64,000 nt of DNA from Pseudonocardia kunmingensis (GCF_006716445.1 NZ_VFPA01000001.1:930001-994000); one strand, 5' to 3'; numbered from the stretch's first letter, positions 18,013 through 26,937 are shown. Notes: generated by a model not told the origin, from the sequence alone. Numbers and translations are program-made.

Positions 18013-18293
18013 GTGTCATCTCCTGTGGTGGGGGAGGTCAGTCCGGGAAGGGACGGGCGGCAGGCGCCGCCCGGGGGTGCAGGTCACCCCCTCCCGCCTG
18101 CGGGCCGACCGTGCGCAGCGGTCGGCGGTGGGCGCCGGTGGTGCGGCGCGGGGAGACGGGGACGCCGAGGCGCCCGGCAGCGGGCGGCGGGCGGGCGCGG
18201 CGCATCCGCCGCCGTCGGTGCCCGTGCCCTCGGTCACCCCACCGACCCTAGTGGCCCCCGGCGGAAGTCCGTCGGTGAAGCGGCGCGGGCGCG

Positions 18294-19259
18294 TCAGCTC
18301 CCGGCCAGCGCCGTGCGCGTGGCGAAGGTGCGCCGGAAGTCGGCCGGGGCCACCCCGACGACCTTGCGGAAGTGGTGGCGCAGCAGCGCGCCGCTGCCGA
18401 AGCCGCAGCGCTGGGCCACCTCGTCGATGCCGAGATCGGTGTCCTCCAGCAACCGCTGGGCGCGCAGCACCCGCTGCAGGGTGAGCCAACGGTGCGGGGT
18501 GGTGCCGGTCTCGGCGACGAAGCGGCGGGCGAAGCTGCGGTCGGACATCCGCGCGCGTCGCGCCAGGTCGGAGACCGAGTGCTCGATCTCCAGGTTCTCC
18601 ACGACCCAGTCCAGCACCGGGGCGAGCCCGTCGGCGCGGCAGTGCGGTACCGGCTGCTCCACGAACTGCCGCTGCCCGCCGTCGCGCTGCGGGGGCACCA
18701 CCATGCGGCGTGCGATCACGTTGACCGCCGCGCTGCCCAGCTCCCGGCGCACGACGTGCAGGCACGCGTCGATGCCCGCGGCCGTGCCGGCGCTGGTGAC
18801 GAGGTCGCCGTCGTCGACGAACAGCACGTCCGGATCGATGCGGGCCCGTGGGAACCGCTGCCGCAGATCGTCCACGTTCATCCAGTGCGCGGTGCACGGC
18901 CGGTCGTCGAGCAGCCCCGCCGCGCCGAGCACGAACGCGCCCGAGCACACGCCGAGCATCGTGCTCCCCGACGCGGCGGCCTCCCGCACGGCGTCGACCA
19001 CGTCGTCGGGGAACTCGCGGAGTCGGGTGGCCGACACCGCGACCAGGTCGGCGCCGCGCAGCCCCTCGAGCCCGTACTCCGGCACCACCTCGCACCCGAC
19101 GGTGCTCGGTATCGGCACCCCGGCCTCGGGCCCGCACACGCGCAGCTCGAACGGGGGCAGCCCCTCGGCGGTGCGGTCGATGCCGAAGACCTCGCAGATC
19201 GTGCCGAACTCGAACGGCGAGACCTGCGGGAGGACGAGCACGGCGATGGAACGGAGCAT
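18294..19259 (-). CDS. GlxA-family regulator: DJ-1/PfpI domain plus AraC DNA-binding domain
   Basis: A 321-residue protein. The N-terminal DJ-1/PfpI-like domain (about 5-190) has the nucleophile-elbow-like GVCSGAFVLGAAGLLDD. The C-terminal AraC/XylS double helix-turn-helix (about 210-310) has ARRARMSDRSFARRF and DEVAQRCGFGSGALLRHHF. These proteins sense small metabolites and activate neighbouring genes. It is divergent from a small membrane-protein gene; an inverted repeat lies between them. Confidence 0.9.
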   Translation of the reverse strand: MLRSIAVLVLPQVSPFEFGTICEVFGIDRTAEGLPPFELRVCGPEAGVPIPSTVGCEVVPEYGLEGLRGADLVAVSATRLREFPDDVVDAVREAAASGSTMLGVCSGAFVLGAAGLLDDRPCTAHWMNVDDLRQRFPRARIDPDVLFVDDGDLVTSAGTAAGIDACLHVVRRELGSAAVNVIARRMVVPPQRDGGQRQFVEQPVPHCRADGLAPVLDWVVENLEIEHSVSDLARRARMSDRSFARRFVAETGTTPHRWLTLQRVLRAQRLLEDTDLGIDEVAQRCGFGSGALLRHHFRKVVGVAPADFRRTFATRTALAGS

Positions 19260-19286
19260 GACCCGAGTATGGCAGGATTTTTACAG

Positions 19287-19307
19287 CAGTGGTCAGTTCC
19301 GCCACTG
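19287..19307. promoter_or_regulatory. Inverted repeat between GlxA-type regulator and small gene
   Basis: CAGTGG (19287-19292) and CCACTG (19302-19307) form an inverted repeat with 9-base spacing in the 82-base divergent gap. A likely operator for the adjacent regulator; inference from position. Confidence 0.4.
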
Positions 19308-19341
19308 GTGGCAGTAAGTTGGCGGGCGAAGACTTCGTGCC

Positions 19342-19521
19342 ATGACTTCAGCGATCGTCCTCCTGCTCGTCGTCGCCGCGCTCGTGACCCTGTCGATCGT
19401 GCGCCCGGCCCGCCTGCCCGACCTCGACCTCCCCACCGTGGAGAAGGACCGCGACCGGGCGCGACAACTCGCCGAGCTGCGCGCCCTGCCCGACTCGCGC
19501 GCGGAACTCCCTCCGATCTGA
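19342..19521 (+). CDS. Small membrane-anchored protein
   Basis: A 59-residue frame with one N-terminal hydrophobic helix (about 3-20, IVLLLVVAALVTLSIV) and a charged, helical tail ending RAELPPI. It is divergent from the GlxA-type regulator with a shared control region and convergent with the AlkZ-like gene. No family recognised. Codon use (G/C at third positions throughout) supports coding. Confidence 0.5.
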   Translation: MTSAIVLLLVVAALVTLSIVRPARLPDLDLPTVEKDRDRARQLAELRALPDSRAELPPI

Positions 19522-19530
19522 ACCCGCCGC

Positions 19531-20577
19531 TCAGGCGTGGAACGCCGCCAACCGCTCCGCCTCCTCGGCCAGTTCCCGGCCTGCGGAGGCGGGCAGCGGG
19601 TGGAACGGTTCGCAGCGCACCGCCCCGTCGACGAGGCGCCAGGTGCCGGCCACCTGCCCGTCGACGAGGAACGTGGGCACCGACTGCGGGATGTTCCGGG
19701 CGAAGACGCGCGGGCGGTGCTCCTCGGGGAGGATCTGCGCCCGCCGCACGTGCACCAGCAGGTTGGCGTCCCACTGACCGAGGAACCGCACCGGCGCGGG
19801 CGTGTCGGCGGCCGGGAGCGGCGCGTCCGGCACGTCGACCAGCTCGGCGCCCGACTCGCCCCGGAAGCGGCGCAGCTCCATGCGGGCGAGGACGGCGCGC
19901 GCCGCCGTGACGCTCCAGCCGCAGAACGAGGCGAGGTCGCCCGCCGCGGCCGGACCGAAGGCCCGCAGGTAGCGGCCTGCGAGCAGCTCCGCGGCCACCT
20001 CGGGGTCGACCGCCTCGTGCGGCACCGTCCGTTCGGCGAGCCCGTACACGTGGGCGCGCGGAGTGCCCCACGTTCCTGCGGGCGGCACGCGCACGAGATC
20101 GAGCCACAGCTGCACGCCGGGCCAGACCTCGCGGGGGAAGCCGTCGGCGACGAGCCGCTTCTGGATCTCGGCCTGCTTGAGCGGGCCGTCGACGAGGTGG
20201 CCCCGCACCGCCGCCGCGACCGCCGTCATGTCGCACTGCGCCGGCAGCGGGCTCACCCGCCGCCACCACTCCCGGCGCGCCTCCCGCACCGCCTCCGTGA
20301 ACGGCCAGTAGTCACCCGCCGCGACCATGTGGATGGTGCAGCGCATCATCCAGGCCTGCACGATGCGCCCGTCGAGCAGCGCCTCGGTGAGCACGTCGCG
20401 CCGGAACCCGGCAAGGCGCGACCACAGGCCGACGTACCCCGAGGGGGCGTACTGCGTCTGCAGCCCCGCCACCTGCTCGACGACCCGCTCCGGCCCGGCC
20501 GTGGAGCGCTCCAGGAGCAGCTGCCTCGCCAGCAAGGCGCGGTTGAGCTCCCGGGTGGACAGCACGCGCTCGACCAT
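19531..20577 (-). CDS. Winged-helix DNA-binding protein, AlkZ/YcaQ-like (HTH_42)
   Basis: A 348-residue protein of the winged-helix family that includes the DNA glycosylases AlkZ and YcaQ, which unhook interstrand crosslinks or remove alkylated bases. A QTQ motif (AGLQTQYAPSGY, about residue 37) matches the catalytic Q-x-Q of that family. A HMVAAGDYW segment and a C-terminal LGQWDANLLVHVRR block follow. The start is set at ATG 20577, because the in-frame extension upstream is made entirely of the 22-bp repeat cluster. No toxin-biosynthesis genes are nearby, so it may be a general repair enzyme. Confidence 0.75.
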   Translation of the reverse strand: MVERVLSTRELNRALLARQLLLERSTAGPERVVEQVAGLQTQYAPSGYVGLWSRLAGFRRDVLTEALLDGRIVQAWMMRCTIHMVAAGDYWPFTEAVREARREWWRRVSPLPAQCDMTAVAAAVRGHLVDGPLKQAEIQKRLVADGFPREVWPGVQLWLDLVRVPPAGTWGTPRAHVYGLAERTVPHEAVDPEVAAELLAGRYLRAFGPAAAGDLASFCGWSVTAARAVLARMELRRFRGESGAELVDVPDAPLPAADTPAPVRFLGQWDANLLVHVRRAQILPEEHRPRVFARNIPQSVPTFLVDGQVAGTWRLVDGAVRCEPFHPLPASAGRELAEEAERLAAFHA

Positions 20578-20601
20578 GCGGCGAAGTCTGCCGCCCACCC
20601 C

Positions 20602-20689
20602 CGACACCGCGAGTCCCCCACCCCGACACGGCGAGTCCCCCATCTCGACACGGCGAGTCCCCCATCTCGACACGGCGAGTCCCGCATAT
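20602..20689. repeat. 22-bp tandem repeat, four units
   Basis: Four contiguous 22-bp units (consensus CGACACGGCGAGTCCCCCAT + 2 bases). The first and last differ slightly. The core GCGAGTCCC is the reverse complement of the core of the next cluster, 46 bases away. Confidence 0.92.
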
Positions 20690-20735
20690 CGACATTCCCT
20701 CACCCCCGCGCGAGGGGCCCCGAGGCCTCCGGCCC

Positions 20736-20930
20736 GGACGGGAGACTCGCGCTGTCCGGACGGAGACTCGCCCGGCCCGAACGGGAGACTCGCGCTGTCC
20801 CGACGGGAGACTCGCGCTGTCCGGACGGGAGACTCGCGCTGTTCGGACGGGAGACTCGCGCTGTCCCAACGGGAGACTCGCGGTGGCGGCGGGGGGCTCG
20901 CGGTGGGTGGGCGGGAGGCTCGCGGGGTCA
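20736..20930. repeat. 22-bp tandem repeat, about nine units, opposite orientation
   Basis: Nine units of 21-22 bp with core GGACGGGAGACTCGCGCTGT, degenerate in the last three. Units 1, 4, 5 and 6 are nearly identical. It runs into the stop codon of the IclR gene (20928-20930). With the cluster at 20602 it fills the gap between the IclR gene and the AlkZ-like gene and forms a large imperfect inverted repeat. Three related units lie inside cobB. Confidence 0.9.
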
Positions 20931-21713
20931 GGCGCCTGCGGCGAGGTCTGCGGTGATGGCGGCGGCGCAGGCCCGCAGGGCCGGGAGGACGTCGCGGACG
21001 ACGTCGCGCGAGCCCGCCCTGGTGCTGACGTTCGCGGCGGCGACGACCTCACCGTTCCGGTCGCGGACGGGCACCGAGATCGAGCGGAGCCCGAGCTCCA
21101 GCTCCTGGTCGACGACGCAGTAGCCGGCCTCCCGGACGGCGTCCAGCTCGCGCCCGAGGGCGTCCGGGTCGGTGATCGTGCGTTCGGTCAACGGCCGGGC
21201 CGGGGCGGTGGACAGGAGCCGTGCTCGCTCGTCGGGCGGGAGGGCGGCCAGCAGCACCCGGCCCATCGACGTCGCGAAGGCGGGTAGCCGCGTGCCGATC
21301 GTGATCGCCACGGTCATGATCCGGGACGTCGGGACGCGCGCGACGTACACGACGTCGGCACCGTCGAGCACCGACACCGAGGCGGACTCCTGCACCTCCC
21401 GCACCAGCGCCTCCAGGTGCGGTGCGGCGACCTCGGGGAGCGAGAGGCTGGACAGGTAGGCGTAGCCGAGCTCGAGCACGCGGGGCGTCAGCGCGAACAG
21501 CTTCCCGTCGGTGCGGACGTAGCCGAGCTCGGCGAGGGTCAGCAGGAAGCGGCGGGCGGCGGCCCGGGTCAGGCCGGTGCGCCGGGCGACGTCGCTGAGG
21601 CTCTGCTCCGGGTGCTCGGCGTCGAACGCCCTGATCACGGCGAGACCCCGGTCCAGCGACCGGACGTGCTCGCTGCGCGGTGCCGGTCCGTCCGCGCCGT
21701 CCCCGGCGCTCAC
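20928..21713 (-). CDS. pcaR: IclR-family regulator of the protocatechuate pathway (PcaR-like)
   Basis: A 261-residue regulator with a winged helix (about 14-75: [20 protein letters not shown], then a [18 protein letters not shown] recognition region) and an IclR effector domain. Its location, overlapping pcaB by 4 bases (GTGA, GTG 21713) and next to pcaIJ, supports the PcaR assignment; the effector is expected to be 3-oxoadipate or protocatechuate. A matching palindrome lies in the pcaB-pcaI gap. Confidence 0.85.
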   Translation of the reverse strand: MSAGDGADGPAPRSEHVRSLDRGLAVIRAFDAEHPEQSLSDVARRTGLTRAAARRFLLTLAELGYVRTDGKLFALTPRVLELGYAYLSSLSLPEVAAPHLEALVREVQESASVSVLDGADVVYVARVPTSRIMTVAITIGTRLPAFATSMGRVLLAALPPDERARLLSTAPARPLTERTITDPDALGRELDAVREAGYCVVDQELELGLRSISVPVRDRNGEVVAAANVSTRAGSRDVVRDVLPALRACAAAITADLAAGA

Positions 21714-22840
21714 CGCACCCGCTCGGCGAGCAGCCGGTCGACCAGTTCGCCCGCGTGGCCGGGCGCCGCGGCGCCCACCGGGGGCAGGGCGAGGTTCGCG
21801 GCCATCCGCTCGGGGTGGACCTGCAGTCCTTCCAGCGACGTGCGCAGCCGCGCCGCGGCGCCGCCTGCGGCGCGCAGCAGCTCGTCGAGGGTCTGCCACT
21901 CGGCGTGCCACGGCCCGGCGGCGCGCTGGTGCTCGTGGTCGGCCGCGGCGAGCAGCACGGCCGCGAGCCCGGGCGCCCGGCGCGCGGCCGCGCGGGCGGT
22001 GACCGCGGCGATCGGGTTGCGCTTGTGCGGCATCGACGACGAGTCGCCGGGCGCCGCCTCCGACACCTCCCCCAGCTCGGTGCCGGCGAGCAGCACCACG
22101 TCGGTGGCCGGCTTGGCGCAGGCTCCCGCGGCGACCGCGAGCGCGCCGGCCAGCTCCCCGATGCGCGTCCGCTCGGTGTGCCACGGGGCCGCGTCGGCGA
22201 GCCGCAACGCGCGGGCGAGCGACGCGGCAACGGCCGGCCCGTGCGGGTGCAGGGCCGCGAGCGTGCCGGCAGCCCCGCCGAGCTGCACCGGCAGCGCGCC
22301 CACCACCTCGGCCAGCCGGGCCCGAGCGCGGTCCACGCCGGTGCACCATCCGGCCGCGACGAGCCCGAACGTCGTGGGCAGCGCCTGCTGCCCGAGCGTG
22401 CGGGCGATCATCGGGGTGTCGCGGTGCTCCTGTGCGAGGGCCGCGGCGGCGTCGGCGGCGCCGCGCAGGTCGTCGAGCACGACCTCGCCCGCCCAGCCGA
22501 CGAGCAGCACCGCGGCCGTGTCCATGACGTCCTGGCTGGTGGCACCGGGGTGGACGGACGCGCCCGCCTCCCCCGCCGCCGCCCGCAGCATCCGCACCAG
22601 CGGGATCACCGGGTTGCCGCCCTCGACGGCCGCCCGGCCCAGCGCGGCGGGGTCGACCCGCAACCCGGCGGCGACGGCCTCGATCCGCTCGGCGTCGGCG
22701 GTGGGCACGACACCGTGCTCGGCCGCCGCGCGCACCAGCGCCACCTCGACGGCGACGAGCGCCGCCACCCACGAGGCGTCGTCGAGGCGAGCAGCCACCC
22801 GGTCGGCCCCGAACACCGGGTCGAACAGCGCACTGACCAT
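21710..22840 (-). CDS. pcaB: 3-carboxy-cis,cis-muconate cycloisomerase
   Basis: Converts 3-carboxymuconate to 4-carboxymuconolactone in protocatechuate breakdown. It has 376 residues, in the shorter range for the family. Fumarase/aspartase superfamily signs are [14 protein letters not shown] (about 95-110) and the signature [12 protein letters not shown] (about 265-277). The start is ATG 22840. It is transcribed with the IclR gene, divergent from pcaIJ. Genes for protocatechuate dioxygenase and PcaC/D are not in the window. Confidence 0.88.
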   Translation of the reverse strand: MVSALFDPVFGADRVAARLDDASWVAALVAVEVALVRAAAEHGVVPTADAERIEAVAAGLRVDPAALGRAAVEGGNPVIPLVRMLRAAAGEAGASVHPGATSQDVMDTAAVLLVGWAGEVVLDDLRGAADAAAALAQEHRDTPMIARTLGQQALPTTFGLVAAGWCTGVDRARARLAEVVGALPVQLGGAAGTLAALHPHGPAVAASLARALRLADAAPWHTERTRIGELAGALAVAAGACAKPATDVVLLAGTELGEVSEAAPGDSSSMPHKRNPIAAVTARAAARRAPGLAAVLLAAADHEHQRAAGPWHAEWQTLDELLRAAGGAAARLRTSLEGLQVHPERMAANLALPPVGAAAPGHAGELVDRLLAERVR

Positions 22841-22907
22841 GACGCGGAACCGTACGTCGCGCGGGGACGCGGGCTCGCGCCCGGGCCGACCTCGTCCGAA
22901 CGAGCGT

Positions 22908-22941
22908 GTTCGCATTGCGAACGCTTGTGCGAACAGCGAAC
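22908..22941. promoter_or_regulatory. PcaR/IclR-type operator in the divergent pcaB-pcaI gap
   Basis: GTTCGCA-T-TGCGAAC (22908-22922) is a perfect palindrome, followed by two more half-sites, TGCGAAC (22928-22934) and AGCGAAC (22935-22941). IclR regulators of aromatic pathways bind repeats of this kind. It lies 68 bases from pcaB and 24 from pcaI, so it could control both directions. Confidence 0.6.
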
Positions 22942-22964
22942 CGCTCGATACAGTGCCGGGCGTG

Positions 22965-23711
22965 ATGGACAAGGTGGTCGCAACAGCGGCGCAGGCCGTC
23001 GCCGACGTGCCCGACGGCGCGTCGCTGGCCGTCGGCGGGTTCGGGATGTCCGGCGTGCCGGCGGCGCTGATCGCGGCGCTGCTCGAACAGGGCGCCACGA
23101 ACCTGGAGACGATCAGCAACAACCTCGGCGTCGACGGGTTCGGGCTCGGCACCCTGCTCGCCGCGGGCCGCATCCGGCGCACGATCGGCTCCTACGTGGG
23201 CAACAACAAGGAGTTCGCGCGGCAGTACCTGGCCGGGGAGATCGAGCTCGAGCTCACCCCGCAGGGCACGCTCGCCGAGCGGCTGCGCGCGGGCGGCGCC
23301 GGGATCCCCGCGTTCTTCACGCCCGCGGGCGTCGGCACCCAGGTGGCCGACGGCGGGCTGCCCTGGCGCTACGACGCCGACGGCGGGGTGGCGGTCCGCT
23401 CGCCCCGCAAGGAGGTCCGCGAGTTCGGCGGGCGCGGCCACGTGCTGGAGGAGGCGATCGTGCCCGACTACGCGCTCGTGCACGCCTGGAAGGGCGACCG
23501 GCACGGCAACCTCGCCTACCGGCGCAGCGCGCGCAACTTCAACCCGGTGTGCGCCACCGCGGGACGGATCACGATCGCGCAGGTCGAACACCTCGTGGAG
23601 CCCGGCGAGCTCGACCCGGACGCCGTGCACACGCCCGGCGTCCACGTCCAGCGGGTGGTGCACGTGCCCGACGCCGCGAAGCCCGTCGAGTTCCGGACGG
23701 TGCGGTCGTGA
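22965..23711 (+). CDS. pcaI: 3-oxoacid (3-oxoadipate) CoA-transferase subunit A
   Basis: The alpha subunit of a family-I CoA-transferase that activates 3-oxoadipate with CoA from succinyl-CoA. It has 248 residues, with the CoA-binding loop [13 protein letters not shown] near residue 23 and GVGTQVADG and [11 protein letters not shown] further on. SCOT (acetoacetate) is the alternative; proximity to pcaB and a PcaR-like gene favours 3-oxoadipate. ATG 22965 is used; GTG 22962 directly before it is possible. A 4-base GTGA overlap joins it to pcaJ. Confidence 0.85.
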   Translation: MDKVVATAAQAVADVPDGASLAVGGFGMSGVPAALIAALLEQGATNLETISNNLGVDGFGLGTLLAAGRIRRTIGSYVGNNKEFARQYLAGEIELELTPQGTLAERLRAGGAGIPAFFTPAGVGTQVADGGLPWRYDADGGVAVRSPRKEVREFGGRGHVLEEAIVPDYALVHAWKGDRHGNLAYRRSARNFNPVCATAGRITIAQVEHLVEPGELDPDAVHTPGVHVQRVVHVPDAAKPVEFRTVRS

Positions 23712-24334
23712 AGCGCACGCGGGAGCAGCTGGCCGCGCGGGTGGCCGAGGAGCTGCCCGACGGGGCCTACGTCAACCTCGGGATCGGGATGCCCACCCTC
23801 GTCCCCGGGTTCGTGCCGCCCGGCCGCACGCTGGTGCTGCACTCCGAGAACGGCATCCTCGGCGTCGGCCCCTACCCGAGCGAGGACGAGGTCGACCCGG
23901 ACCTGATCAACGCGGGCAAGGAGACCGTCACCGTCCTGCCGGGGGCGTCCTACTTCGACTCGGCAGCGAGCTTCGGCATGATCCGCGGCGGGCACGTCGA
24001 CGTCGCCGTGCTGGGCGCCATGCAGGTCAGCGCCCGCGGCGACCTCGCGAACTGGGCGGTGCCCGGCAAGATGATCAAAGGCATGGGCGGCGCGATGGAC
24101 CTGGTCCACGGGGCGGCCCGCGTGATCGTCATGATGGAGCACACCGCCCGCGACGGCGCCCCCAAGATCGTGCCGGAGTGCACCCTGCCGCTCACCGGCC
24201 TCGCCTGCGTCGACCGGATCGTCACCGACCTCGCCGTGATCGACGTGACCGACGGCGGGCTCGCGCTGGTCGAGACGGCGCCGGGCGTGAGCGCCGACGA
24301 GGTCCGCGCGGCGACCGGAGCGCCGCTGCGCTGA
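23708..24334 (+). CDS. pcaJ: 3-oxoacid (3-oxoadipate) CoA-transferase subunit B
   Basis: The beta subunit, 208 residues, carrying the catalytic Glu in [11 protein letters not shown] (about residue 48). Also visible are [11 protein letters not shown] near the start and [13 protein letters not shown] at ~120. GTG 23708 overlaps the pcaI stop. It forms the heteromeric transferase with PcaI. The thiolase step that would follow is not in the window. Confidence 0.87.
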   Translation: MKRTREQLAARVAEELPDGAYVNLGIGMPTLVPGFVPPGRTLVLHSENGILGVGPYPSEDEVDPDLINAGKETVTVLPGASYFDSAASFGMIRGGHVDVAVLGAMQVSARGDLANWAVPGKMIKGMGGAMDLVHGAARVIVMMEHTARDGAPKIVPECTLPLTGLACVDRIVTDLAVIDVTDGGLALVETAPGVSADEVRAATGAPLR

Positions 24335-24370
24335 GGATTCCGAGGACCGCGCATCGGTGAAGTCGGAGCC

Positions 24371-25558
24371 TCAGGCGGCGGGGCCCAGCTCCACCGGCAG
24401 CTCGGTCAGGCCCCGGATCAGCGTGCTGCGCCGGTGCACGAGCTCCTGCGCGTCGACGGCGAGCGCCAGCTCGGGCCGGCGCGCCAGCAAGGCCGCGATC
24501 GCCTCCTGACCCTCGATGCGGGCCAGCTGCGCCCCGAGGCAGTGGTGCAGGCCGTGCCCGAAGGCGACGTGCCCGCCCGCGTCCCGGTCGACGCGCAGCT
24601 CCTCGGCGTCGTCGAACCGACCGGCGTCGCGGTTGGCGGCGGCCAGCGACAGGGTGACGACCGCGCCGGCCGGGATCGTGACGCCCGAGTACTCCACGTC
24701 CTCGGCCGCGAACCGCACCGGCGCGCTGTGCACCGGGGAGTCCCAGCGCAGGAACTCCTCGACGGCCGCGGGCAGCAGGTCGGGCCGCTCCTGCAGCAGC
24801 GCGCGCTGCGCGGGGTGGGTGAGCAGCGCGAGCACGCCGTTGCCGATGAGGTTGACGGTGGTCTCGTGGCCGGCGATGAGCAGCATCATCCCCATCGCGA
24901 CGAGCTCCTCCTGCGACAGCCGGTCGCCGTCCTCGGCCACCTCGACGAGCGCGCTGAGCAGGCCGCCGTCGGGACGGGCGCGCTTGGCCTCGACGAGGTT
25001 CCCGAGGTAGGAGTGCATCGCGGCGGACGCGGCCTGGGCGTCGCCCTGCGCCGACTCGTCGACCATCGTCCGCGACCACGCGGCGAACTCGTCGCGGTCC
25101 TCCTTGGGCACCCCGAGCAGCTCGCAGATCACGAACACCGGCAGCAGGAAGGCGTACTCGGCCATGAGGTCCACGCGCCCCGCGGGCGGCAGCGCATCGA
25201 GCAGCTCGCCGGCGATCTCCTCCACGCGCGGGCGCAGCTCCTCCATCCGCCGCAGGGTGAACGAGCGCGACACCAGCTTCCGGAGCCGGGTGTGCTCCGG
25301 CGGGTCCATGAGGATCATCATCGGGATCGGCGTCGCCGGCATCGACGCGCGCTGCTCCGGCGGGAGCGTGTAGCGCCAGTCCTTGGACAGGCGCGGGTCG
25401 GCGAGCGCCGCGCGGACGTCGGCGTAGCGGCTGATGAGCCACACGGTGCCGTCGGGCCGCTGCACCTCGCGCACCGGTTCGTCGGCGCGCAGGGCCGCGT
25501 AGGCCGGGTAGGGATCGCGCCAGAACGCGCCGTCGAAGAGCTCGAGGGTGGCGGTCAC
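24371..25558 (-). CDS. Cytochrome P450
   Basis: A soluble class-I bacterial P450 of 395 residues. The I-helix oxygen-binding motif is AGHETT (about 230), the K-helix ExxR is EEFLR (about 272), and the heme loop is FGHGLHHCLGAQLAR with the Cys ligand near residue 340. The start is GTG 25558 with GGGAGGATCA directly upstream; an earlier in-frame GTG lies inside the operator-like palindrome and is less likely. Electron partners are not adjacent, though fprA is at 16.6 kb. Substrate unknown. Confidence 0.93.
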   Translation of the reverse strand: MTATLELFDGAFWRDPYPAYAALRADEPVREVQRPDGTVWLISRYADVRAALADPRLSKDWRYTLPPEQRASMPATPIPMMILMDPPEHTRLRKLVSRSFTLRRMEELRPRVEEIAGELLDALPPAGRVDLMAEYAFLLPVFVICELLGVPKEDRDEFAAWSRTMVDESAQGDAQAASAAMHSYLGNLVEAKRARPDGGLLSALVEVAEDGDRLSQEELVAMGMMLLIAGHETTVNLIGNGVLALLTHPAQRALLQERPDLLPAAVEEFLRWDSPVHSAPVRFAAEDVEYSGVTIPAGAVVTLSLAAANRDAGRFDDAEELRVDRDAGGHVAFGHGLHHCLGAQLARIEGQEAIAALLARRPELALAVDAQELVHRRSTLIRGLTELPVELGPAA

Positions 25559-25576
25559 TGATCCTCCCGCAGTCGA

Positions 25577-25594
25577 TGTAAGCACCAGCTTACA
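25577..25594. promoter_or_regulatory. Palindromic operator candidate before the P450 gene
   Basis: TGTAAGC-ACCA-GCTTACA is a perfect 7-bp inverted repeat 18 bases upstream of the P450 start, in an A/T-richer patch. TetR-type repressors often bind sites of this shape. No regulator gene is directly adjacent. Confidence 0.45.
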
Positions 25595-25815
25595 GACGTC
25601 GCCGGAGGTCGCCGGAAAATCCGTGGCGCGCCGGATCGCCCGCGCCTATCGTTCCTCTCATGCGCCTGTAAGAGACGGCCGCCACGCGCGGCACCGCGGC
25701 CCGGGAGCCAGTCCCCCGCCGCCCCCGTCCCAGCCAACCGGCCGGCCCCGGACCCGATCCGGGAGCCGCCTCGGCTCCGCTGCGCCGGCCCCGTCACCCC
25801 TGCAGGAGGCACCCC

Positions 25816-26019
25816 TTGCGTGATCCGTTGCTCTCGTCCCTGCTCGCCGTCGACGGCGAGCCCGTTCCCGCCGACGCCGCTCCGGCGCCGGCCAACCGGG
25901 CGGCCCGTCGCGGCCGCGCGGGCCGGAAGACCCCGAGTGGAGCCGTCCACGCCGGCTCCTCGGGGCAGGCCCGCGCCGCGCAGGGCCGCCGGATCAACCC
26001 GGTGCGCCGCACCGGTTGA
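25816..26019 (+). CDS. Small basic protein of unknown function
   Basis: A 67-residue frame starting at TTG, chosen because AGGAGG (25804-25809) stands 6 bases before it. The sequence begins MRDPLLSSLLAVDGEP, then an Ala/Pro stretch, then a strongly basic half with RRGRAGRK and GRRINPVRRTG. It may bind nucleic acid; that is a guess from charge. A long hairpin follows at once, marking a complete short transcription unit. No family recognised. Confidence 0.45.
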   Translation: MRDPLLSSLLAVDGEPVPADAAPAPANRAARRGRAGRKTPSGAVHAGSSGQARAAQGRRINPVRRTG

Positions 26020-26025
26020 TCCTCG

Positions 26026-26093
26026 CGGACGACCGAGCAGTACGAGCGCCACTCCGCTGAGGAGCGCTCGACGTCCTGCTGCTCGGTCGTCCG
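26026..26093. terminator. Long hairpin terminator between convergent genes
   Basis: A perfect 15-bp outer stem (CGGACGACCGAGCAG, 26026-26040, with its complement at 26079-26093) enclosing a second stem of CGAGCGC/GCGCTCG. It lies just after the small basic gene and just before the stop of the convergent XRE gene. Confidence 0.75.
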
Positions 26094-26103
26094 TGACCTC
26101 ACC

Positions 26104-26937
26104 TCACGACGTACCGGAGGCACCCAGCCGCGCGAGTGCGGTGGCGCTCGGGCTGCCGGGATCCGCGGTGTAGAGCACCAGCCGCAGGTCGGTGCCGGGC
26201 ACCAGCAGGGTCTGGCGGTCCAGCTCGAGCTCGCCGAGCTCCGGGTGGTGCAGGTGTTTGCGCAGCGTCGGCACGGGCCGCACGTCGTGGCTGCGCCATG
26301 CGGCGGCGAACTGCGGGCTGTGCGCGGCGTACTCGTCGACCAGCTCGCCGAGCGCGCGGTCGGCCGGGCGCCGGGCGCTGCTGGCGCGGAGGTCGGCGGC
26401 CGCCTGCCGGGCGAACCCGTCCTCCTCGCCCGCCGGTGACGAGCAGAGCGAGCCGCCCAGCCGGACGGACAGCCGCACGGTGTTGCGCTCCTCGACGGGC
26501 AGCCGGGCGAAATCGATGATCAACGCGACCGCCGCGGCGTTCCAGGCCACGACGTCCCCGCGCTCGTCGACCAGGTAGGCCGGAACCGGCCCGAGCCGGT
26601 GCAGCATCCGGCGGGCATCGGCGGGCACGGGCGCGCGGTCCCCGTCGGTGCCGGGTGCGGTCTGCCCCGCCAACCGCGCCAGGTACTCGCGCTCCGCCGC
26701 GGTGAGCCGCAGCGCCGTGCCCAGCGCGGCCAACACCTGCGGCGACGGGCGCGGCCCCCGGGCCTGCTCCAGCCGCTCGTAGTAGCTGTGGGACACCGCC
26801 GCCCGCTCGGCCACCTCCTCCCGGCGCAGCCCCGGAGTGCGCCGGGCCCGCCGGCCGGAGGCGTGGGCCGGCACCTGCTCCGGGCGCAACGCCTCCCGAC
26901 GACGGCGCAGGAAGTCGGCCAGCTCACCTCTGCTCAC
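26104..26937 (-). CDS. XRE-family regulator with MmyB-like ligand-binding domain
   Basis: A 277-residue protein. A Cro/C1 helix-turn-helix occupies residues ~10-85 (TPGLRREEVAERAAVSHSYYERLEQARG). A PAS-like MmyB domain (about 105-270) follows, recognisable by DERGDVVAWNAAAVALI and the LRKHLHHPELGELELDRQTLLVPG block. Members often repress a neighbouring oxidoreductase or SDR gene. The start is GTG 26937. It is divergent from the SnoaL/NmrA pair at 27.1-28.4 kb, its most likely target. Confidence 0.88.
   Translation of the reverse strand: MSRGELADFLRRRREALRPEQVPAHASGRRARRTPGLRREEVAERAAVSHSYYERLEQARGPRPSPQVLAALGTALRLTAAEREYLARLAGQTAPGTDGDRAPVPADARRMLHRLGPVPAYLVDERGDVVAWNAAAVALIIDFARLPVEERNTVRLSVRLGGSLCSSPAGEEDGFARQAAADLRASSARRPADRALGELVDEYAAHSPQFAAAWRSHDVRPVPTLRKHLHHPELGELELDRQTLLVPGTDLRLVLYTADPGSPSATALARLGASGTS

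Noticed and set aside
20602-20930. Possible CRISPR array
   Set aside because: The 22-bp units are contiguous, with no unique spacers, and no cas genes are nearby.
20928-23663. A 911-codon open frame on the minus strand across pcaB and pcaI
   Set aside because: It joins the real IclR frame to the shadow of two other genes; composition is Arg/Ala/Gly-rich and the only recognisable domain is the IclR part.
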